Shown one piece after another: positions 1 to 9,089 of a stretch of DNA of 64,000 bases. A program made the translations under genes and the position numbers. Origin of the DNA: Rhizobium oryzihabitans. GTDB taxonomy: Bacteria > Pseudomonadota > Alphaproteobacteria > Rhizobiales > Rhizobiaceae. The stretch is from NCBI RefSeq assembly GCF_010669145.1, contig NZ_CP048632.1:1178001-1242000 (forward strand), read 5' to 3'. The notes under the pieces are model-generated. The model was not told the origin of the DNA. It searched no databases and worked only from the letters and a program-made list of their open reading frames with translations. Numbering within the stretch: the stretch's first letter is position 1; each line of letters opens with the position of its first letter.

Positions 1-49
1 GGAGGACAGGATCGGGGCGAGCATCGGAGGTGTCTTTCGCCTCACTCAT
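1..49 (-). CDS. 5' end of an unidentified protein gene (partial)
   Basis: An ATG at 49 opens a frame reading MSEAKDTSDARPDPVL that runs off the window edge. It overlaps the last 8 bases of the gene at 42-500, so the two are probably translationally coupled. Only 16 residues are visible, so no function can be read. By recollection of rhizobial gene order, a DUF6456-type protein often follows this DnaA-like gene; that is inference only. Confidence 0.5.
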   Translation of the reverse strand, partial: MSEAKDTSDARPDPVL

Positions 50-500
50 CGCGGACACCCCTCATCACGTTGCAAATGCTGCCGGCAAGCCGCTCTAGCG
101 TTGCGACAAATTCATCGAAGGCCGGTTCGTCGCGGCGGTCCTCCACCACTTGGCAGGCATGGCCGACCGTCGTTCGGTCCCTGCCGAAACAGGGGCCGAT
201 ATCCGACATGGGAATGCCGAGCTGCACGTGGCACACATACATGGCGATCTGGCGGATATGGCATTCGCTGCGCCGCCGGTCGCGACGCGCCGCCAGCCGG
301 TCGCCGGTCAATTTCACCATTTCGCCCGTCAGCTGACGAACCAGCCGGCAGATGCGCGAAATCTCATCGCGCCCGGCAGCAGGCGACCAGCTGCGAAGAC
401 GACGATCGGCGACCTCCAGGCAGGGCCGCGCGGGGGAGGCAAAGACGATATATCCGACGGCATATGCAACTCCTTTACGAATAGGAATTAATTCATACAC
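42..500 (-). CDS. Stand-alone DnaA domain IV-like helix-turn-helix protein
   Basis: The protein has 152 residues. Its C-terminal half (about residues 80-125) resembles the DNA-binding domain IV of the replication initiator DnaA: an IRQIAMYVCH helix, then FGRDRTTVGHAC, the DnaA-box recognition signature, then VVEDRRDEP. The AAA+ ATPase domain of DnaA is absent, so this is not the initiator; it could bind DnaA-box-like DNA as a regulator or competitor. The start is a GTG at 500 without a clear Shine-Dalgarno sequence; no in-frame ATG lies nearby. The next gene begins inside its stop region. The family assignment is seen in sequence; the role is unknown. Confidence 0.75.
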   Translation of the reverse strand: MYELIPIRKGVAYAVGYIVFASPARPCLEVADRRLRSWSPAAGRDEISRICRLVRQLTGEMVKLTGDRLAARRDRRRSECHIRQIAMYVCHVQLGIPMSDIGPCFGRDRTTVGHACQVVEDRRDEPAFDEFVATLERLAGSICNVMRGVRDE

Positions 501-624
501 CTGAGGATGGATGTGGGGAAGTGCAAATTTGATGGCGAAAAATATGAGATTGATTTCGCTTTGTTTTTGAGGTCTAGCTTTTCACGATCAAGGATTTTTT
601 TCCTCCACCCATATTGCTGGCGGT

Positions 625-652
625 AATAAAAAAGCCGGTCGAAAGACCGGCT
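625..652 (-). terminator. Rho-independent terminator downstream of ros
   Basis: On the minus strand an 8-bp perfect stem (AGCCGGTC/GACCGGCT, 633-652) with a 4-base loop is followed by six T residues. It lies about 240 bases beyond the ros stop codon, with repeat D1 in between, and probably ends the ros transcript. Confidence 0.75.
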
Positions 653-755
653 GGACATTTCCGTGAAGGGCGAGAGAACTTCCCGCAAGTCATGGCCTTT
701 GAGACAAGGCATGGTTTTCAGCGCTGAATATGGAACGGGCTAGTTCCGCTGGCGT

Positions 756-874
756 CTTCTCCCCGACGGAGAGAAAGGCGTGGCAGTGGGATGAGGGTGG
801 CGAGAGTGCGATCTATCGCTGACGTTGCCCCCTCATCCGACCCTTCAAGCCATCTTCTCCCCGGCGGGGAGAAG
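756..874. repeat. Palindromic repeat, family D, copy 1
   Basis: The ends are inverted copies of a CTTCTCCCC...GGGGAGAAG motif. The interior contains GGGATGAGGG and CCCCCTCATCCGACCCTTC, which also pair. A second copy with the same interior lies at 57139-57255. This repeat and the terminator at 625-652 are all I can see in the gap between the genes at 500 and 890. Confidence 0.8.
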
Positions 875-889
875 AATGGGCAAATCCGA

Positions 890-1318
890 CTAGCGGCTGG
901 CCTTGCGGCGCTGGCCGAGACCCATTTCCTTGGCGAGCCGCGAACGGGCCTCGGCATAGGCGGGAGCAACCATCGGATAGTCGACCGGCAGGTCCCACTT
1001 CTCACGGTATTCTTCCGGCGTCATGCTGTGATGCGTCGTCAGGTGACGCTTCAGCGACTTGAACGAGCCGCCGCATTCCAAACAGACGATATGATCGTCC
1101 TGAACCGACTTGCGAACGGAGACGGCAGGCTTCTGCTTTTCGACATTAACGGCCACGGAAGCCGGTGCCGATGTTCCGCTGAGTGCCGTGTGAACATCCG
1201 AAATAAGGCCGGGAAGGTCTGTTACCGGAACGACGTGGTTGCTAACATAGGCAGCCACAATATCCGCCGTCAGTTCGACCAGCAGATCCTGGGCGTTACC
1301 GTATGCAGTTTCCGTCAT
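890..1318 (-). CDS. ros: Ros/MucR family zinc-finger transcriptional regulator
   Basis: A 142-residue regulator matching Agrobacterium Ros from end to end. In the family it represses exopolysaccharide and, on Ti plasmids, virC/virD genes, and it represses itself. The prokaryotic C2H2 finger is visible as Cys79 and Cys82 (CLECG), then His92 and His96/His97 (KRHLTTHH). The basic C-terminus (QRRKASR) matches the known DNA-contacting tail. The start at 1318 has an AGGAG seven bases upstream. Its 5' region holds two inverted repeats (1419-1440 and 1522-1542) that are candidate autoregulatory sites. It is transcribed away from the pha operon region and ends before a strong terminator. Confidence 0.95.
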   Translation of the reverse strand: MTETAYGNAQDLLVELTADIVAAYVSNHVVPVTDLPGLISDVHTALSGTSAPASVAVNVEKQKPAVSVRKSVQDDHIVCLECGGSFKSLKRHLTTHHSMTPEEYREKWDLPVDYPMVAPAYAEARSRLAKEMGLGQRRKASR

Positions 1319-1418
1319 TTAAGTATCTCCTGTTTATTGACCCCCTGACGCGGGCGAACGCCGCATCAGGCGATGTGAAGTTACCCGGTGCCCCACCTCC
1401 GCCCTGTTGAAACCAACG

Positions 1419-1440
1419 TGAAATCTACCCCTAGATTTCA
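1419..1440. promoter_or_regulatory. Inverted repeat upstream of ros
   Basis: Perfect 8-bp arms TGAAATCT and AGATTTCA flank a 6-base spacer, about 100 bases upstream of the ros start. Ros is known to bind its own promoter, so this is a candidate operator; that role is inferred. Confidence 0.5.
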
Positions 1441-1521
1441 AGCGAAAACCGGAAACGAATTGATCCGAGATTCAACTTACGGCCCGCGACATGGGCAGCA
1501 ATGGCCTGATGGACCATAGAT

Positions 1522-1542
1522 TAGACATTAATAAAATGTCTA
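1522..1542. promoter_or_regulatory. AT-rich inverted repeat in the ros/phaG gap
   Basis: Arms TAGACATT and AATGTCTA surround AATAA. The site sits in the markedly AT-rich stretch 1500-1750 between ros and phaG. MucR/Ros proteins prefer AT-rich targets with T-A steps, so this may be a second binding site. The 433-base gap 1319-1751 holds this site, the palindrome at 1419 and the hairpin at 1724, but no convincing gene. Confidence 0.4.
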
Positions 1543-1723
1543 TGCCGACTATGAAGAGGCTAGATGCAAATTGCGATTAGCAACTTTACACTTAATTTGG
1601 ATAACAGCAAAACAGCAAAAGTCAAATTCCTATTGTGAATTTTTCAGTTCAAAACAGTCTAATCCCAATACAAAAAATCACGGGTAATAAAATACTATGC
1701 CAAGTAGTAATGGAAAATGCATA

Positions 1724-1741
1724 CCCCCTATTATTAGGGGG
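1724..1741 (-). terminator. Probable terminator of the pha operon
   Basis: A perfect 7-bp stem (CCCCCTA/TAGGGGG) with a 4-base loop lies 10 bases past the phaG stop codon. The T-tract is weak, so termination strength is uncertain. Confidence 0.5.
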
Positions 1742-1751
1742 AAATTCAACT

Positions 1752-2084
1752 TCAAATTTTCTTCAAGTCATCAACTACCGATTTAACATCCAGTGGATAA
1801 CCTGCCTTGTGCGCGGCCATTGCAAGAAGATGTGCGGAGACCGGCGCAGTCAGAATAAAGAAGAAGAAACCGGCGAGCGCCCGCGCCAGCGTCGATAATT
1901 CCACCGCGTGAATACCGACGGCGAGAAGAAGCAGGCCGGACCCGACTGTGCCCGCCTTGGAAGCCGCATGCATGCGTGTGTAGACATCCGGCAGGCGATT
2001 AATCCCTATCGCCGCGATCAGCGAGAACGCCGCCCCGGAGACAGTCAGCGCCGCAACAAGAATAGCCACGATCCAGCCCATCAT
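1752..2084 (-). CDS. phaG: PhaG/MrpG cation/proton antiporter subunit
   Basis: A 110-residue membrane protein with three hydrophobic segments (about 4-25, 43-60 and 69-89). It carries the MnhG family pattern [20 protein letters not shown]. It is the smallest accessory subunit of the Mrp-type K+ or Na+/H+ antiporter in the inner membrane and is needed for assembly of the complex. It is last in the seven-gene operon; its start overlaps the phaF stop by 4 bases (ATGA), indicating translational coupling. A hairpin follows directly. Confidence 0.92.
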   Translation of the reverse strand: MMGWIVAILVAALTVSGAAFSLIAAIGINRLPDVYTRMHAASKAGTVGSGLLLLAVGIHAVELSTLARALAGFFFFILTAPVSAHLLAMAAHKAGYPLDVKSVVDDLKKI

Positions 2085-2467
2085 CGTCCACCCTTTCTTT
2101 TTCCGCCACTCGGCCCCGGTTTTGCTGGCTTTTCAGCGGTTTCCGGCGTCCGCTCGCCATCCAGCACCGTCTGTCGTTCCCGTTTGCCATCCGGGCCGCG
2201 CGACAGCACGAAACGGGCAAAGGCGACCGTCGCCAGGAAGCCCACGAGACCGAGCGCAATGGCGATATCGACATAAAGATTGACGCCGGTACGGATGGCG
2301 ATGACTGCGATGAAGCCGATCGCAATACCGACCAGCATATCGAGTGCCACGATCCGATCCGGCAAGGTCGGACCTGCCACAACCCGATATACTGTCAGCA
2401 AAAAGGCGACCGACAGTACAACCGAGGCAAGTATAGTTGCAAATGAAACTATTAGTTCCGGCGTCAT
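2081..2467 (-). CDS. phaF: PhaF/MrpF cation/proton antiporter subunit
   Basis: A 128-residue protein with three transmembrane helices. It contains the MnhF signature [19 protein letters not shown] followed by a conserved hydrophobic block ending in [20 protein letters not shown]. It is a structural subunit of the Pha/Mrp antiporter. The hydrophilic tail (about residues 97-128, rich in Lys, Gly and Pro) is longer than in many homologues. ATGA overlaps join it to phaE upstream and phaG downstream. Confidence 0.92.
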   Translation of the reverse strand: MTPELIVSFATILASVVLSVAFLLTVYRVVAGPTLPDRIVALDMLVGIAIGFIAVIAIRTGVNLYVDIAIALGLVGFLATVAFARFVLSRGPDGKRERQTVLDGERTPETAEKPAKPGPSGGKRKGGR

Positions 2468-2943
2468 CCCTGAAACGCCTCCATGATCTTTTTTTCAAAG
2501 CCATTTCTGATGTCGTTCTTCGTGGCTTCGATATCGCTGCAATCGATTGCGTGGACGTAAAGCGTTTTTCGGTCCGCCGAAACATCGACCGACAGCGTGC
2601 CGGGGGTCAAAGTGATGAGGTTGGCGAGCAGCGTGATCTGGAAATCCGTCGTCACCGTCAGCGGATAGGCGAATATGCCGGGCTTCACGTCGAGTCTCGG
2701 CCGCGTCACCAGCACCGCCACCTTCCAGGCGGACAGCGCCAGCTCCTTGAAGAACAGCAGCACGAGCGACAGCACCCGGGTAAGTCGCAGCCAGTGATTA
2801 TCGCCGCCCGGTAGCTGGTGGCGGATGAGGCCGAGCGCCAGCGTCGAAACGATGAGGCCGAAGACGATATTCGCCAGTGAGATGCTGCCGCTTACCGCAA
2901 GCCACACGGCGACGAAGAGCAGCTGGACAATATAGAGGCTCAT
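2464..2943 (-). CDS. phaE: PhaE/MrpE cation/proton antiporter subunit
   Basis: A 159-residue MnhE family protein. Two or three N-terminal hydrophobic segments (to about residue 75) precede a cytoplasmic domain with the family pattern [15 protein letters not shown]. It is required for assembly and activity of the antiporter. Its start codon overlaps the phaD stop by 4 bases and its stop overlaps the phaF start in the same way. Confidence 0.92.
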   Translation of the reverse strand: MSLYIVQLLFVAVWLAVSGSISLANIVFGLIVSTLALGLIRHQLPGGDNHWLRLTRVLSLVLLFFKELALSAWKVAVLVTRPRLDVKPGIFAYPLTVTTDFQITLLANLITLTPGTLSVDVSADRKTLYVHAIDCSDIEATKNDIRNGFEKKIMEAFQG

Positions 2944-4517
2944 GGTTTGCCCCCCTCGGAAAAGACGGACTGGATATAGGCCTGCGGATCAGCCAGCCCG
3001 GCGGCCGCCTGCTGGCTGAGATTGAGCAGGCTTTCGGGAAACAGGCCGAAGCCCACCACCAGCGCTGTCAGGCCCACCAGCGGCACGAGAGAGGGTGCAG
3101 AGAGTGGTGACGCGGGCGGCGCGGGAGTTTGGCCGGCCGTCGCCACTGCCGGACGCCAGAAGCACAGAAGGAAGAGCCGACCAAAGGCGATGGTGGCGAT
3201 GAAGCCGGAGGCAAGGATGGCGGCTGCAAGCCACCAGGCGCCGATATCGATCGCCGATTTGACGAGGACCGCCTTCGGCCAGAAGCCGGAAAAGGGCGGC
3301 AGGCCGGAGCCGGCGAAAAACAGCGCGAGCGCGAGCGCCGAGAACCAAGGCGCCTGCCGGTAAAGGCCACTGAGCGAGCGCATGCTGAAGCTGCCGCCGA
3401 GGCGGGCGGCATGGCCGGCAGCAAGATAAAGCGCCGTCATCAGCACCATGGAATGCAGCGCGTAGAATATCGCGCCTGATACGCCGGAGGGCGTGCCGAT
3501 GGCGATGCCCGCCATCATGTAACCGATGCCTGATATGACGACATAACCGAGCATCCGGCGAATATCGTTCTGGGCCAGCGCGCCCATGGCGCCCAGCACC
3601 ATGGTCAGCGCCGCGGAGATGGCGATGACGATGCTGAGTTCCTCACGCTCGACCGGAAACAGCATGACCATGACGCGCAGCAGCGAATAGATGCCGACCT
3701 TGGTGAGCAGGCCGCCGAACAGGGCGGAAACGACGATTCGCGGTGTGTGATAGGAAGCGGGCAGCCAGAAATTCACCGGAAATGCCGCCGCCTTCATGGC
3801 GAAGGCGAGCGCAAAGAGGCTGGCAAGCGTCATCAGCGGTGCAGTACCACGTAGCTCAGTCGCCTTCTGCGCGATATCGGCCATGTTGAGCGTGCCGAAG
3901 ATGGCGTAGAGATAACCGACCGTGATCAAAAACAGCGTTGTGCCGATGAGGTTCAGAATGGCGTATTTCAGCGCGCCGTCGATCTGCTCGCGTGTCGAGC
4001 CGAGCACGATCAGCCCGAAGGACGAAATCAGCAGCACCTCGAACCAGACATAGAGGTTGAAGAGGTCGCCGGTCAGGAACGCGCCGGTAACACCGGCCAT
4101 CAGAAGCATCAGGAAGGGATAAAAACCGTATCGCCTGCCGCTATTGTCGATATCGGCGCTGGCGTGGATGGCGCCGGCGAGCGCGACAATCGCAGCCGCG
4201 AGCGATAGCAGGGCACCGGTGAGGTCGGCAGTGAAGGCAATGCCGAAGGGCGGCAGCCAGCGGCCCATGACCATGGTGAACGGCCCTTGCGTCACGACCT
4301 TCCACAGCAATGCGGCATCGAGAAGCACCAGCAGGGAAAGCGCCGTGATGGCAATGGCCGCATGCCGGCGGATCGCGTGGCGCATCATCATGAGAATGGC
4401 GCCTGCGCCGATACAGAGCGCGACGGGCAGGATGATCAGCCAGTCGGCAAAGGGCACCGGAGCGACAACGAGCGCTGCGGAAAGATCGGAAACTGCGGAG
4501 GTGGTGGATGAAGCCAT
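2940..4517 (-). CDS. phaD: PhaD/MrpD antiporter subunit, NuoM/NuoN-like
   Basis: A 525-residue polytopic membrane protein of the proton-translocating NADH-quinone oxidoreductase M/N family, as in MrpD. It is one of the two large subunits thought to conduct ions. The conserved membrane acidic residue is seen as Glu160 in LYVWFEVLLISSFG, and the lysine helix around AFAMKAAAFPVNFWLPASY is present. The C-terminus carries an Ala/Pro-rich linker (about 462-475) before a last helix. It starts 21 bases after the phaC stop and ends overlapping phaE. Confidence 0.94.
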   Translation of the reverse strand: MASSTTSAVSDLSAALVVAPVPFADWLIILPVALCIGAGAILMMMRHAIRRHAAIAITALSLLVLLDAALLWKVVTQGPFTMVMGRWLPPFGIAFTADLTGALLSLAAAIVALAGAIHASADIDNSGRRYGFYPFLMLLMAGVTGAFLTGDLFNLYVWFEVLLISSFGLIVLGSTREQIDGALKYAILNLIGTTLFLITVGYLYAIFGTLNMADIAQKATELRGTAPLMTLASLFALAFAMKAAAFPVNFWLPASYHTPRIVVSALFGGLLTKVGIYSLLRVMVMLFPVEREELSIVIAISAALTMVLGAMGALAQNDIRRMLGYVVISGIGYMMAGIAIGTPSGVSGAIFYALHSMVLMTALYLAAGHAARLGGSFSMRSLSGLYRQAPWFSALALALFFAGSGLPPFSGFWPKAVLVKSAIDIGAWWLAAAILASGFIATIAFGRLFLLCFWRPAVATAGQTPAPPASPLSAPSLVPLVGLTALVVGFGLFPESLLNLSQQAAAGLADPQAYIQSVFSEGGKP

Positions 4518-4538
4518 GTGTGTCTACGCCTCGCCCGC

Positions 4539-4916
4539 TCAATAACCGAGCGGCGGCAAAGGCTCGCCTGCCGGTTCTGCGGTGCGCATTTCGTCCGTGT
4601 CATCGGTCTGCAATTCCTGGAACGCACGCCAGGTCAGCACCAGAAGGAAACAGAAGAAGGAAAAGGAAATGACGATTGCCGTCAGGATCAGCGCCTGCGG
4701 CAGCGGATTGGCGGCACCTGCCGGCAGCGTATCCATGCCAGCCGGAATGATCGGCGGCACTTCGCGCGTCAGCCTTCCCGCCGTGAACAGCAGCAGATTG
4801 ACCGCATTGCCGAGAATGGCGATGCCCAGCAGCATGCGGATGCTGTGGCGCGACAGCATGAGATAGATCGCAACCGAAAAGAAGATGCCGACGAGAATGG
4901 AGAAAACCGCTTCCAT
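4539..4916 (-). CDS. phaC: PhaC/MrpC antiporter subunit, NuoK-like
   Basis: A 125-residue protein with three transmembrane segments, homologous to NuoK. The motifs GIFFSVAIYLMLSRHSIRML and LGIAILGNAVNLLLFT are characteristic of MnhC/MrpC. It forms part of the membrane core of the antiporter next to PhaA and PhaD. The start shares one base with the phaB stop codon. A short acidic tail (TDDTDEMRTAEPAGE) follows the last helix. Confidence 0.93.
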   Translation of the reverse strand: MEAVFSILVGIFFSVAIYLMLSRHSIRMLLGIAILGNAVNLLLFTAGRLTREVPPIIPAGMDTLPAGAANPLPQALILTAIVISFSFFCFLLVLTWRAFQELQTDDTDEMRTAEPAGEPLPPLGY

Positions 4917-5335
4917 CAGTCGCTTTCCCTTTCTTCCAGTGCCAAGGCAATGGAGGTGATGGCGCCGACCACGACGAGGTAGACGCCGATATCGAAGGAC
5001 ATGACGGTGGAGAGCGGCACTTCGATGCCGAACAGGCTTGGATAGATCCAGAGCCCGGTCATGAACGGCACGCCCGCGGCAATCGAGGCGAGGCCGGAGA
5101 GCATCGCCATGAGAAGCCCGGCGCCGGCGATGGACAGCGGATGAAACACGATGGCGCGCCGGACCGCCGCCACGCCATAGGCGATGCCGTAGATCGCCAG
5201 CGCCGAAACCGCGATCAACCCGCCGATGAAACCGCCGCCCGGCTCGTTATGGCCACGCAGCAGCACAAAGATGGAAAACAGCACCATGAGGCTGGTGACG
5301 ACAGGGGCGACGGTGCGCAGAATGAGCGTGTTCAT
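4916..5335 (-). CDS. phaB: PhaB/MrpB antiporter subunit
   Basis: A 139-residue MnhB family subunit with four hydrophobic segments and the family motif [17 protein letters not shown] near residue 28. In group 2 Mrp systems this domain is fused to MrpA; here it is a separate gene that overlaps the phaA stop by 4 bases, so the operon has the seven-gene group 1 layout. Confidence 0.93.
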   Translation of the reverse strand: MNTLILRTVAPVVTSLMVLFSIFVLLRGHNEPGGGFIGGLIAVSALAIYGIAYGVAAVRRAIVFHPLSIAGAGLLMAMLSGLASIAAGVPFMTGLWIYPSLFGIEVPLSTVMSFDIGVYLVVVGAITSIALALEERESD

Positions 5336-7701
5336 GCCCGCGCTCCCTTCTTTTTCGCGGTCTTGGCCGGCCCCTTGACGGCGGCGGCCGGGCGGATGCG
5401 GATGAGCGCGAGGATGGCGAGACCTGTGATCATCACCACCGCGATTTCGCCGAGCGTATCCGTGCCACGGAAATCGACGATGATGACGTTCACCACATTG
5501 GCGCCGTGGGCGATGACCTTGGAATAGGTATTGTAGAAGTCCGTCAGGCGATTGTCGAACGAGGCTTCCGTCGCCCGCATCAGGAACAGGGCAAAGCCGG
5601 TGCCGCAGGCGATGGCGATGGTGCTGTCCAGCAGCTTCTGGCCAAGACCGCGATGGTCCGACGGTGACAGGCGAAGCCGCGTCATCACCAGCGTCAATAT
5701 CACCACCGACAGCGTCTCGACCATGAACTGCGTGAAGGAAAGATCGGGGGCGCCGAACAGCAGGAAGATGACGGCCACGGCAAAGCCCTGAATGCCGAGC
5801 GCGATGATGGCGGTCAGCCGGCTGGAAGCCGTGAGCACCGCAAAGAGACCCGCCACCGCAATGACGATGAAGGTCAGCTCATGGATCTGCATATCGTGCG
5901 GCCATGCCGGCATGGCGGGAAGTTCGCCATAAAGGAACAGCGGCACAAGCAGCACCGCGGCGATGACGGCGAATGTGGCGGTGACGTAGAATTCCAGCCT
6001 GCCCGGCTGGATGATCCGGGTGATGTGGAACGACACTTTCACCAGCATTTCGATGAAGACGTCAAAGCCCCTGTCCGGCCCTGCCCCCAGCGCCTTGAAG
6101 GTGCGGTCGATCAGTCCACGGACAGCGGAAAGCTGCGTGTAGAGGACGATGCCGAGCGCGATCGTCAGCAGCGACAGGCCGAGCGGCACGCCGATATGGG
6201 GAATGAGCGATATTTCAATCGGGCGTGCCTCGCCCGCGACCGCGCTTGCCATCGGCGTCGAAATGTAGAAATGCGCGATACCGGAAAAGAGAGCGATGGT
6301 CAGCCCCTTCACCGCCAGCAACGCCGGGCCGAGCCACAGCAGCAGCGGTCCCTCATGCGCGTGTTTCGGGGTTTTCACCGGCTTGCCGAGGAAGGGTTTC
6401 AGCGCCACCGCGAAGGCGATGGCGAACATCAGCGCATTGCCGAGAATGGCGACGCCGGTGAACAGCACGGCGCGCGGATTGCCGTGCGCCAGCGCATAAT
6501 AAATCTCTTCCTTGGCGAGAAAGCCGAAGAAGGGCGGCAGGCCCGCCATGGAGATGGCCGCCGCGAGCGCCGCCCAGAAGGTGATCGGCATGGCTTTTCG
6601 CAGGCCGCCGAGCTTCGTCACGTCGCGGGTGCCGGCTTCGTGGTCGATGATGCCGGCAACCATGAACAGCGCGCCCTTGAAAAGCGAATGCGCCACCAGA
6701 TAAAGCACCGCCGCCTCGATGGCATGGTCCGAACCGAAGCCGGTCAGCATGACCAGCAGGCCGAGCGACGACACCGTGGTATAAGCGAGCATCAGCTTCA
6801 GATCGGTCTGGCGCACGGCAAGCAGCGCGCCGGTGAGCATGGTCAGCCCGCCGAAGAACGGCAGCAATATCTGCCAGGCGGCGGTATCGCCGAGCACGGG
6901 ATTGAAGCGCATCAGAAGATAGACGCCGGCCTTCACCATTGTTGCGGAATGCAGATAGGCCGAAACCGGGGTCGGCGCTTCCATGGCGTTGGGCAGCCAG
7001 AAATGGAAGGGAAACTGCGCCGATTTGGTAAAGGCGCCGCCGAGCACCAGAAGCAGCGCGGCGAGATAAAACGGGCTGTCGCGCAATATGTCGCCACCAC
7101 GCACCAGCATGGACAATTGCGTCATGCCGCTCATGTCCCAGATGAAGATCAGCCCGGCGAGCAGCAGCAAACCGCCCCCACCCGTGACCACCAGCGCCTG
7201 CAAGGCGGCACGGCGGGCGGCGGGACGCGTATGGTCAAAGCCGATCAGCAGGAAGGAGGTTATCGAGGTCAGCTCCCAATAAACGAACAGCATCAGCAGG
7301 CTGTCGGAAACGACGACGCCCAGCATCGCCCCCATGAACAGAAGCAGGAATGACAGGAAACGCCCCTGCTGCGGGTGCCCCTTCATGTACCCGCCCGCAT
7401 AAAGCACGATCAGCAGGCCGATGCCGGTGATGAGAAGCGCGAATGTCAGCGACAGGCCGTCGATGAACCAGGAGAAGCTGAGGTTGAAACTCGGAACCCA
7501 GGCATAACCACCCGTTACCACGCCGCCCGCCGCCACCTGCGGCAGCATCAGCGCGAAATGGGCAAATGCCAGCCCGGGCGCAATCGCCAGGATCCATGCG
7601 GCGTTGTGACCGAACCTCTTCACCAGCGCCGGTGCGGCAAGTGCTGCCAGAAACGGCAAAAACAGCGACAGGAATGTCAGCGACGTGACATCTGATGTCA
7701 T
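5332..7701 (-). CDS. phaA: PhaA/MrpA large antiporter subunit
   Basis: A 789-residue polytopic protein, the typical length of a group 1 MrpA. The N-terminal two thirds is NuoL-like, with Glu143 in the YWELTS motif that is essential in characterised MrpA, and the lysine-bearing [20 protein letters not shown] stretch. The C-terminal third carries the MbhD/MbhE-like domains (about 610-770). With PhaD it probably forms the ion path. Rhizobial pha systems support pH adaptation and K+ efflux; the exact ion cannot be read here. It is the first gene of the operon. The basic tail [11 protein letters not shown] is a species-level extension. Confidence 0.95.
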   Translation of the reverse strand: MTSDVTSLTFLSLFLPFLAALAAPALVKRFGHNAAWILAIAPGLAFAHFALMLPQVAAGGVVTGGYAWVPSFNLSFSWFIDGLSLTFALLITGIGLLIVLYAGGYMKGHPQQGRFLSFLLLFMGAMLGVVVSDSLLMLFVYWELTSITSFLLIGFDHTRPAARRAALQALVVTGGGGLLLLAGLIFIWDMSGMTQLSMLVRGGDILRDSPFYLAALLLVLGGAFTKSAQFPFHFWLPNAMEAPTPVSAYLHSATMVKAGVYLLMRFNPVLGDTAAWQILLPFFGGLTMLTGALLAVRQTDLKLMLAYTTVSSLGLLVMLTGFGSDHAIEAAVLYLVAHSLFKGALFMVAGIIDHEAGTRDVTKLGGLRKAMPITFWAALAAAISMAGLPPFFGFLAKEEIYYALAHGNPRAVLFTGVAILGNALMFAIAFAVALKPFLGKPVKTPKHAHEGPLLLWLGPALLAVKGLTIALFSGIAHFYISTPMASAVAGEARPIEISLIPHIGVPLGLSLLTIALGIVLYTQLSAVRGLIDRTFKALGAGPDRGFDVFIEMLVKVSFHITRIIQPGRLEFYVTATFAVIAAVLLVPLFLYGELPAMPAWPHDMQIHELTFIVIAVAGLFAVLTASSRLTAIIALGIQGFAVAVIFLLFGAPDLSFTQFMVETLSVVILTLVMTRLRLSPSDHRGLGQKLLDSTIAIACGTGFALFLMRATEASFDNRLTDFYNTYSKVIAHGANVVNVIIVDFRGTDTLGEIAVVMITGLAILALIRIRPAAAVKGPAKTAKKKGARA

Positions 7702-7833
7702 TCACATCTCCCGGGGTTCCCCCACCCCTTTGAACGCCAACTCGGTGACGTTCCTTTTCAAACTCTACAAATCGATTTTTCCAGTTAAGGCATAGGAACC
7801 GCCATCTCAACCCAAATCGACTCTTCACATGGC

Positions 7834-7853
7834 TCATAACGTACTCGTTATGA
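7834..7853. promoter_or_regulatory. Inverted repeat between phaA and msrB
   Basis: Perfect arms TCATAACG and CGTTATGA surround TACT in the 217-base divergent gap between phaA (start 7701) and msrB (start 7919). It is about 65 bases upstream of the msrB start and 130 from phaA. It is a good candidate operator for either promoter; no regulator is adjacent. Confidence 0.45.
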
Positions 7854-7918
7854 CGGCTGCCCTCTTTCAATCGGCAACGGTGATGACTATTTCTGGCAGG
7901 AACAGAAAGGATCATTCC

Positions 7919-8326
7919 ATGAGCGATCTGACATCCCCCAAAGTGAACAAGAGCGATGCCGACTGGCGCGAGCAGCTGACGCCGGAGCAATATCACATCC
8001 TGCGTGAACACGGCACGGAGCGCGCCTTTACCGGCCCCTACTGGGACACGTTCCAGAAGGGTCTTTACCGCTGCGCTGCCTGCGACGAGCCGCTGTTCCT
8101 CTCCGACACGAAATTCGATGCGGGCTGCGGATGGCCGAGCTACTTCGAGCCGGTAAAGCCGGGCGCCGTGACGGAACATCGTGACGCGAGCTACGGCATG
8201 GTGCGCACGGAAATCCGCTGCGCCAATTGCGGCGGCCATCTCGGCCACGTCTTCCCGGACGGCCCGAAGCCAACCGGCCTGCGCTACTGCATCAACGGCC
8301 ATTCGATGGTGTTCGAACCGATCTGA
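7919..8326 (+). CDS. msrB: Peptide-methionine (R)-S-oxide reductase
   Basis: A 135-residue cytosolic MsrB that reduces the R-epimer of methionine sulfoxide in proteins using thioredoxin. Zinc-binding pairs Cys52/Cys55 and Cys101/Cys104 are present. The catalytic cysteine is Cys124 in [21 protein letters not shown] (69-78) is the conserved substrate loop, and its Cys70 may be the resolving residue. The start at 7919 is preceded by AAAGGA. A strong terminator follows directly, so it is probably transcribed alone. An in-frame upstream extension to 7829 lacks family similarity and was not used. Confidence 0.95.
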   Translation: MSDLTSPKVNKSDADWREQLTPEQYHILREHGTERAFTGPYWDTFQKGLYRCAACDEPLFLSDTKFDAGCGWPSYFEPVKPGAVTEHRDASYGMVRTEIRCANCGGHLGHVFPDGPKPTGLRYCINGHSMVFEPI

Positions 8327-8338
8327 TCAGAGACGGGT

Positions 8339-8366
8339 AACGGCCGGCTGCCTGCCGGCCGTTGTT
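8339..8366 (+). terminator. Terminator after msrB
   Basis: A perfect 10-bp stem (AACGGCCGGC/GCCGGCCGTT) with a 5-base loop begins 13 bases after the msrB stop and runs into TGTT. Confidence 0.75.
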
Positions 8367-8442
8367 GCGAAGAAAATGACCGTCTCGACAGCCGGACCGG
8401 AGAGTGAGATTATCGCGATCTCACTCCTTCCGGATCACCATC

Positions 8443-9069
8443 ATGGCGCTAGAAACCATCCTCATATTCATTCCCGCCTGCTTTGCCCTGAACATGGCGT
8501 TCGGGCCCAACAATCTCCTGTCGATGACTGTCGGTGCGCGATACGGCATGGCGACGGCGGTGATGGCGGCAAGCGGCCGGCTGGTTGCTTTCGCGGGCAT
8601 GATTGCGATTGCTGCGCTGGGCCTCGGCGCACTTTTGATGGCGTCCGAAATGATGTTTTCGCTGATCAAATGGATCGGCGTTCTCTACCTGCTGTGGATC
8701 GGCTTCAAGCTCATCCGCTCAAGGGCGGACGTCACCGCTCCCGATGTATCCTCGGGCAACGGAAATGTTCTCAAGACCTATCTGCGGCAGGAGTTTTTCG
8801 TCGCCTCCGGCAATCCGAAGGCCATCCTGATCTTCACGGCGTTTTTCCCGCAATTCATCCAGCAGGACGCCTATTGGCAGAGTTTCGCCACGCTCGGCGC
8901 AATTTTCCTGCTGCTCGAGGTGGTGGCTATCACCGTTTACGCCTTTGTGGGTTCTCGGCTGTCCGGTCTGATGCGTAATGCGCGCGCCCTGAAGCGCGTG
9001 AACCGGATCAGCGGCTCCATGATGATGGCCTTCGGCGTCATGCTCGCCTTCGCCCGGCGTCCGGCCTGA
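8443..9069 (+). CDS. LysE/RhtB family amino-acid exporter
   Basis: A 208-residue inner-membrane protein of the LysE/RhtB superfamily, which exports amino acids or their derivatives. Near the N-terminus it has the family motif FGPNNLLSMTVGARYG, and in the middle the conserved GNPKAILIFTAFFPQF. About five to six hydrophobic segments are visible. I chose the ATG at 8443 because it places the first helix at the N-terminus as in homologues; a GTG at 8404 would add 13 non-conserved residues and has a badly spaced ribosome site. The substrate is unknown. It is one of three LysE family genes in the window. Confidence 0.85.
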   Translation: MALETILIFIPACFALNMAFGPNNLLSMTVGARYGMATAVMAASGRLVAFAGMIAIAALGLGALLMASEMMFSLIKWIGVLYLLWIGFKLIRSRADVTAPDVSSGNGNVLKTYLRQEFFVASGNPKAILIFTAFFPQFIQQDAYWQSFATLGAIFLLLEVVAITVYAFVGSRLSGLMRNARALKRVNRISGSMMMAFGVMLAFARRPA

Positions 9070-9089
9070 GAGAAATCCCGGCCAGGCTG

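Noticed and set aside
488..712. A 74-residue open frame on the minus strand in the first gap
   Set aside because: It spans a terminator, lacks a ribosome site and similarity, and its composition is unlike the neighbours.
5881..7353. A 490-residue open frame on the plus strand
   Set aside because: Antisense to phaA; composition is charged and repetitive (Arg, Gln, His), typical of shadow frames.
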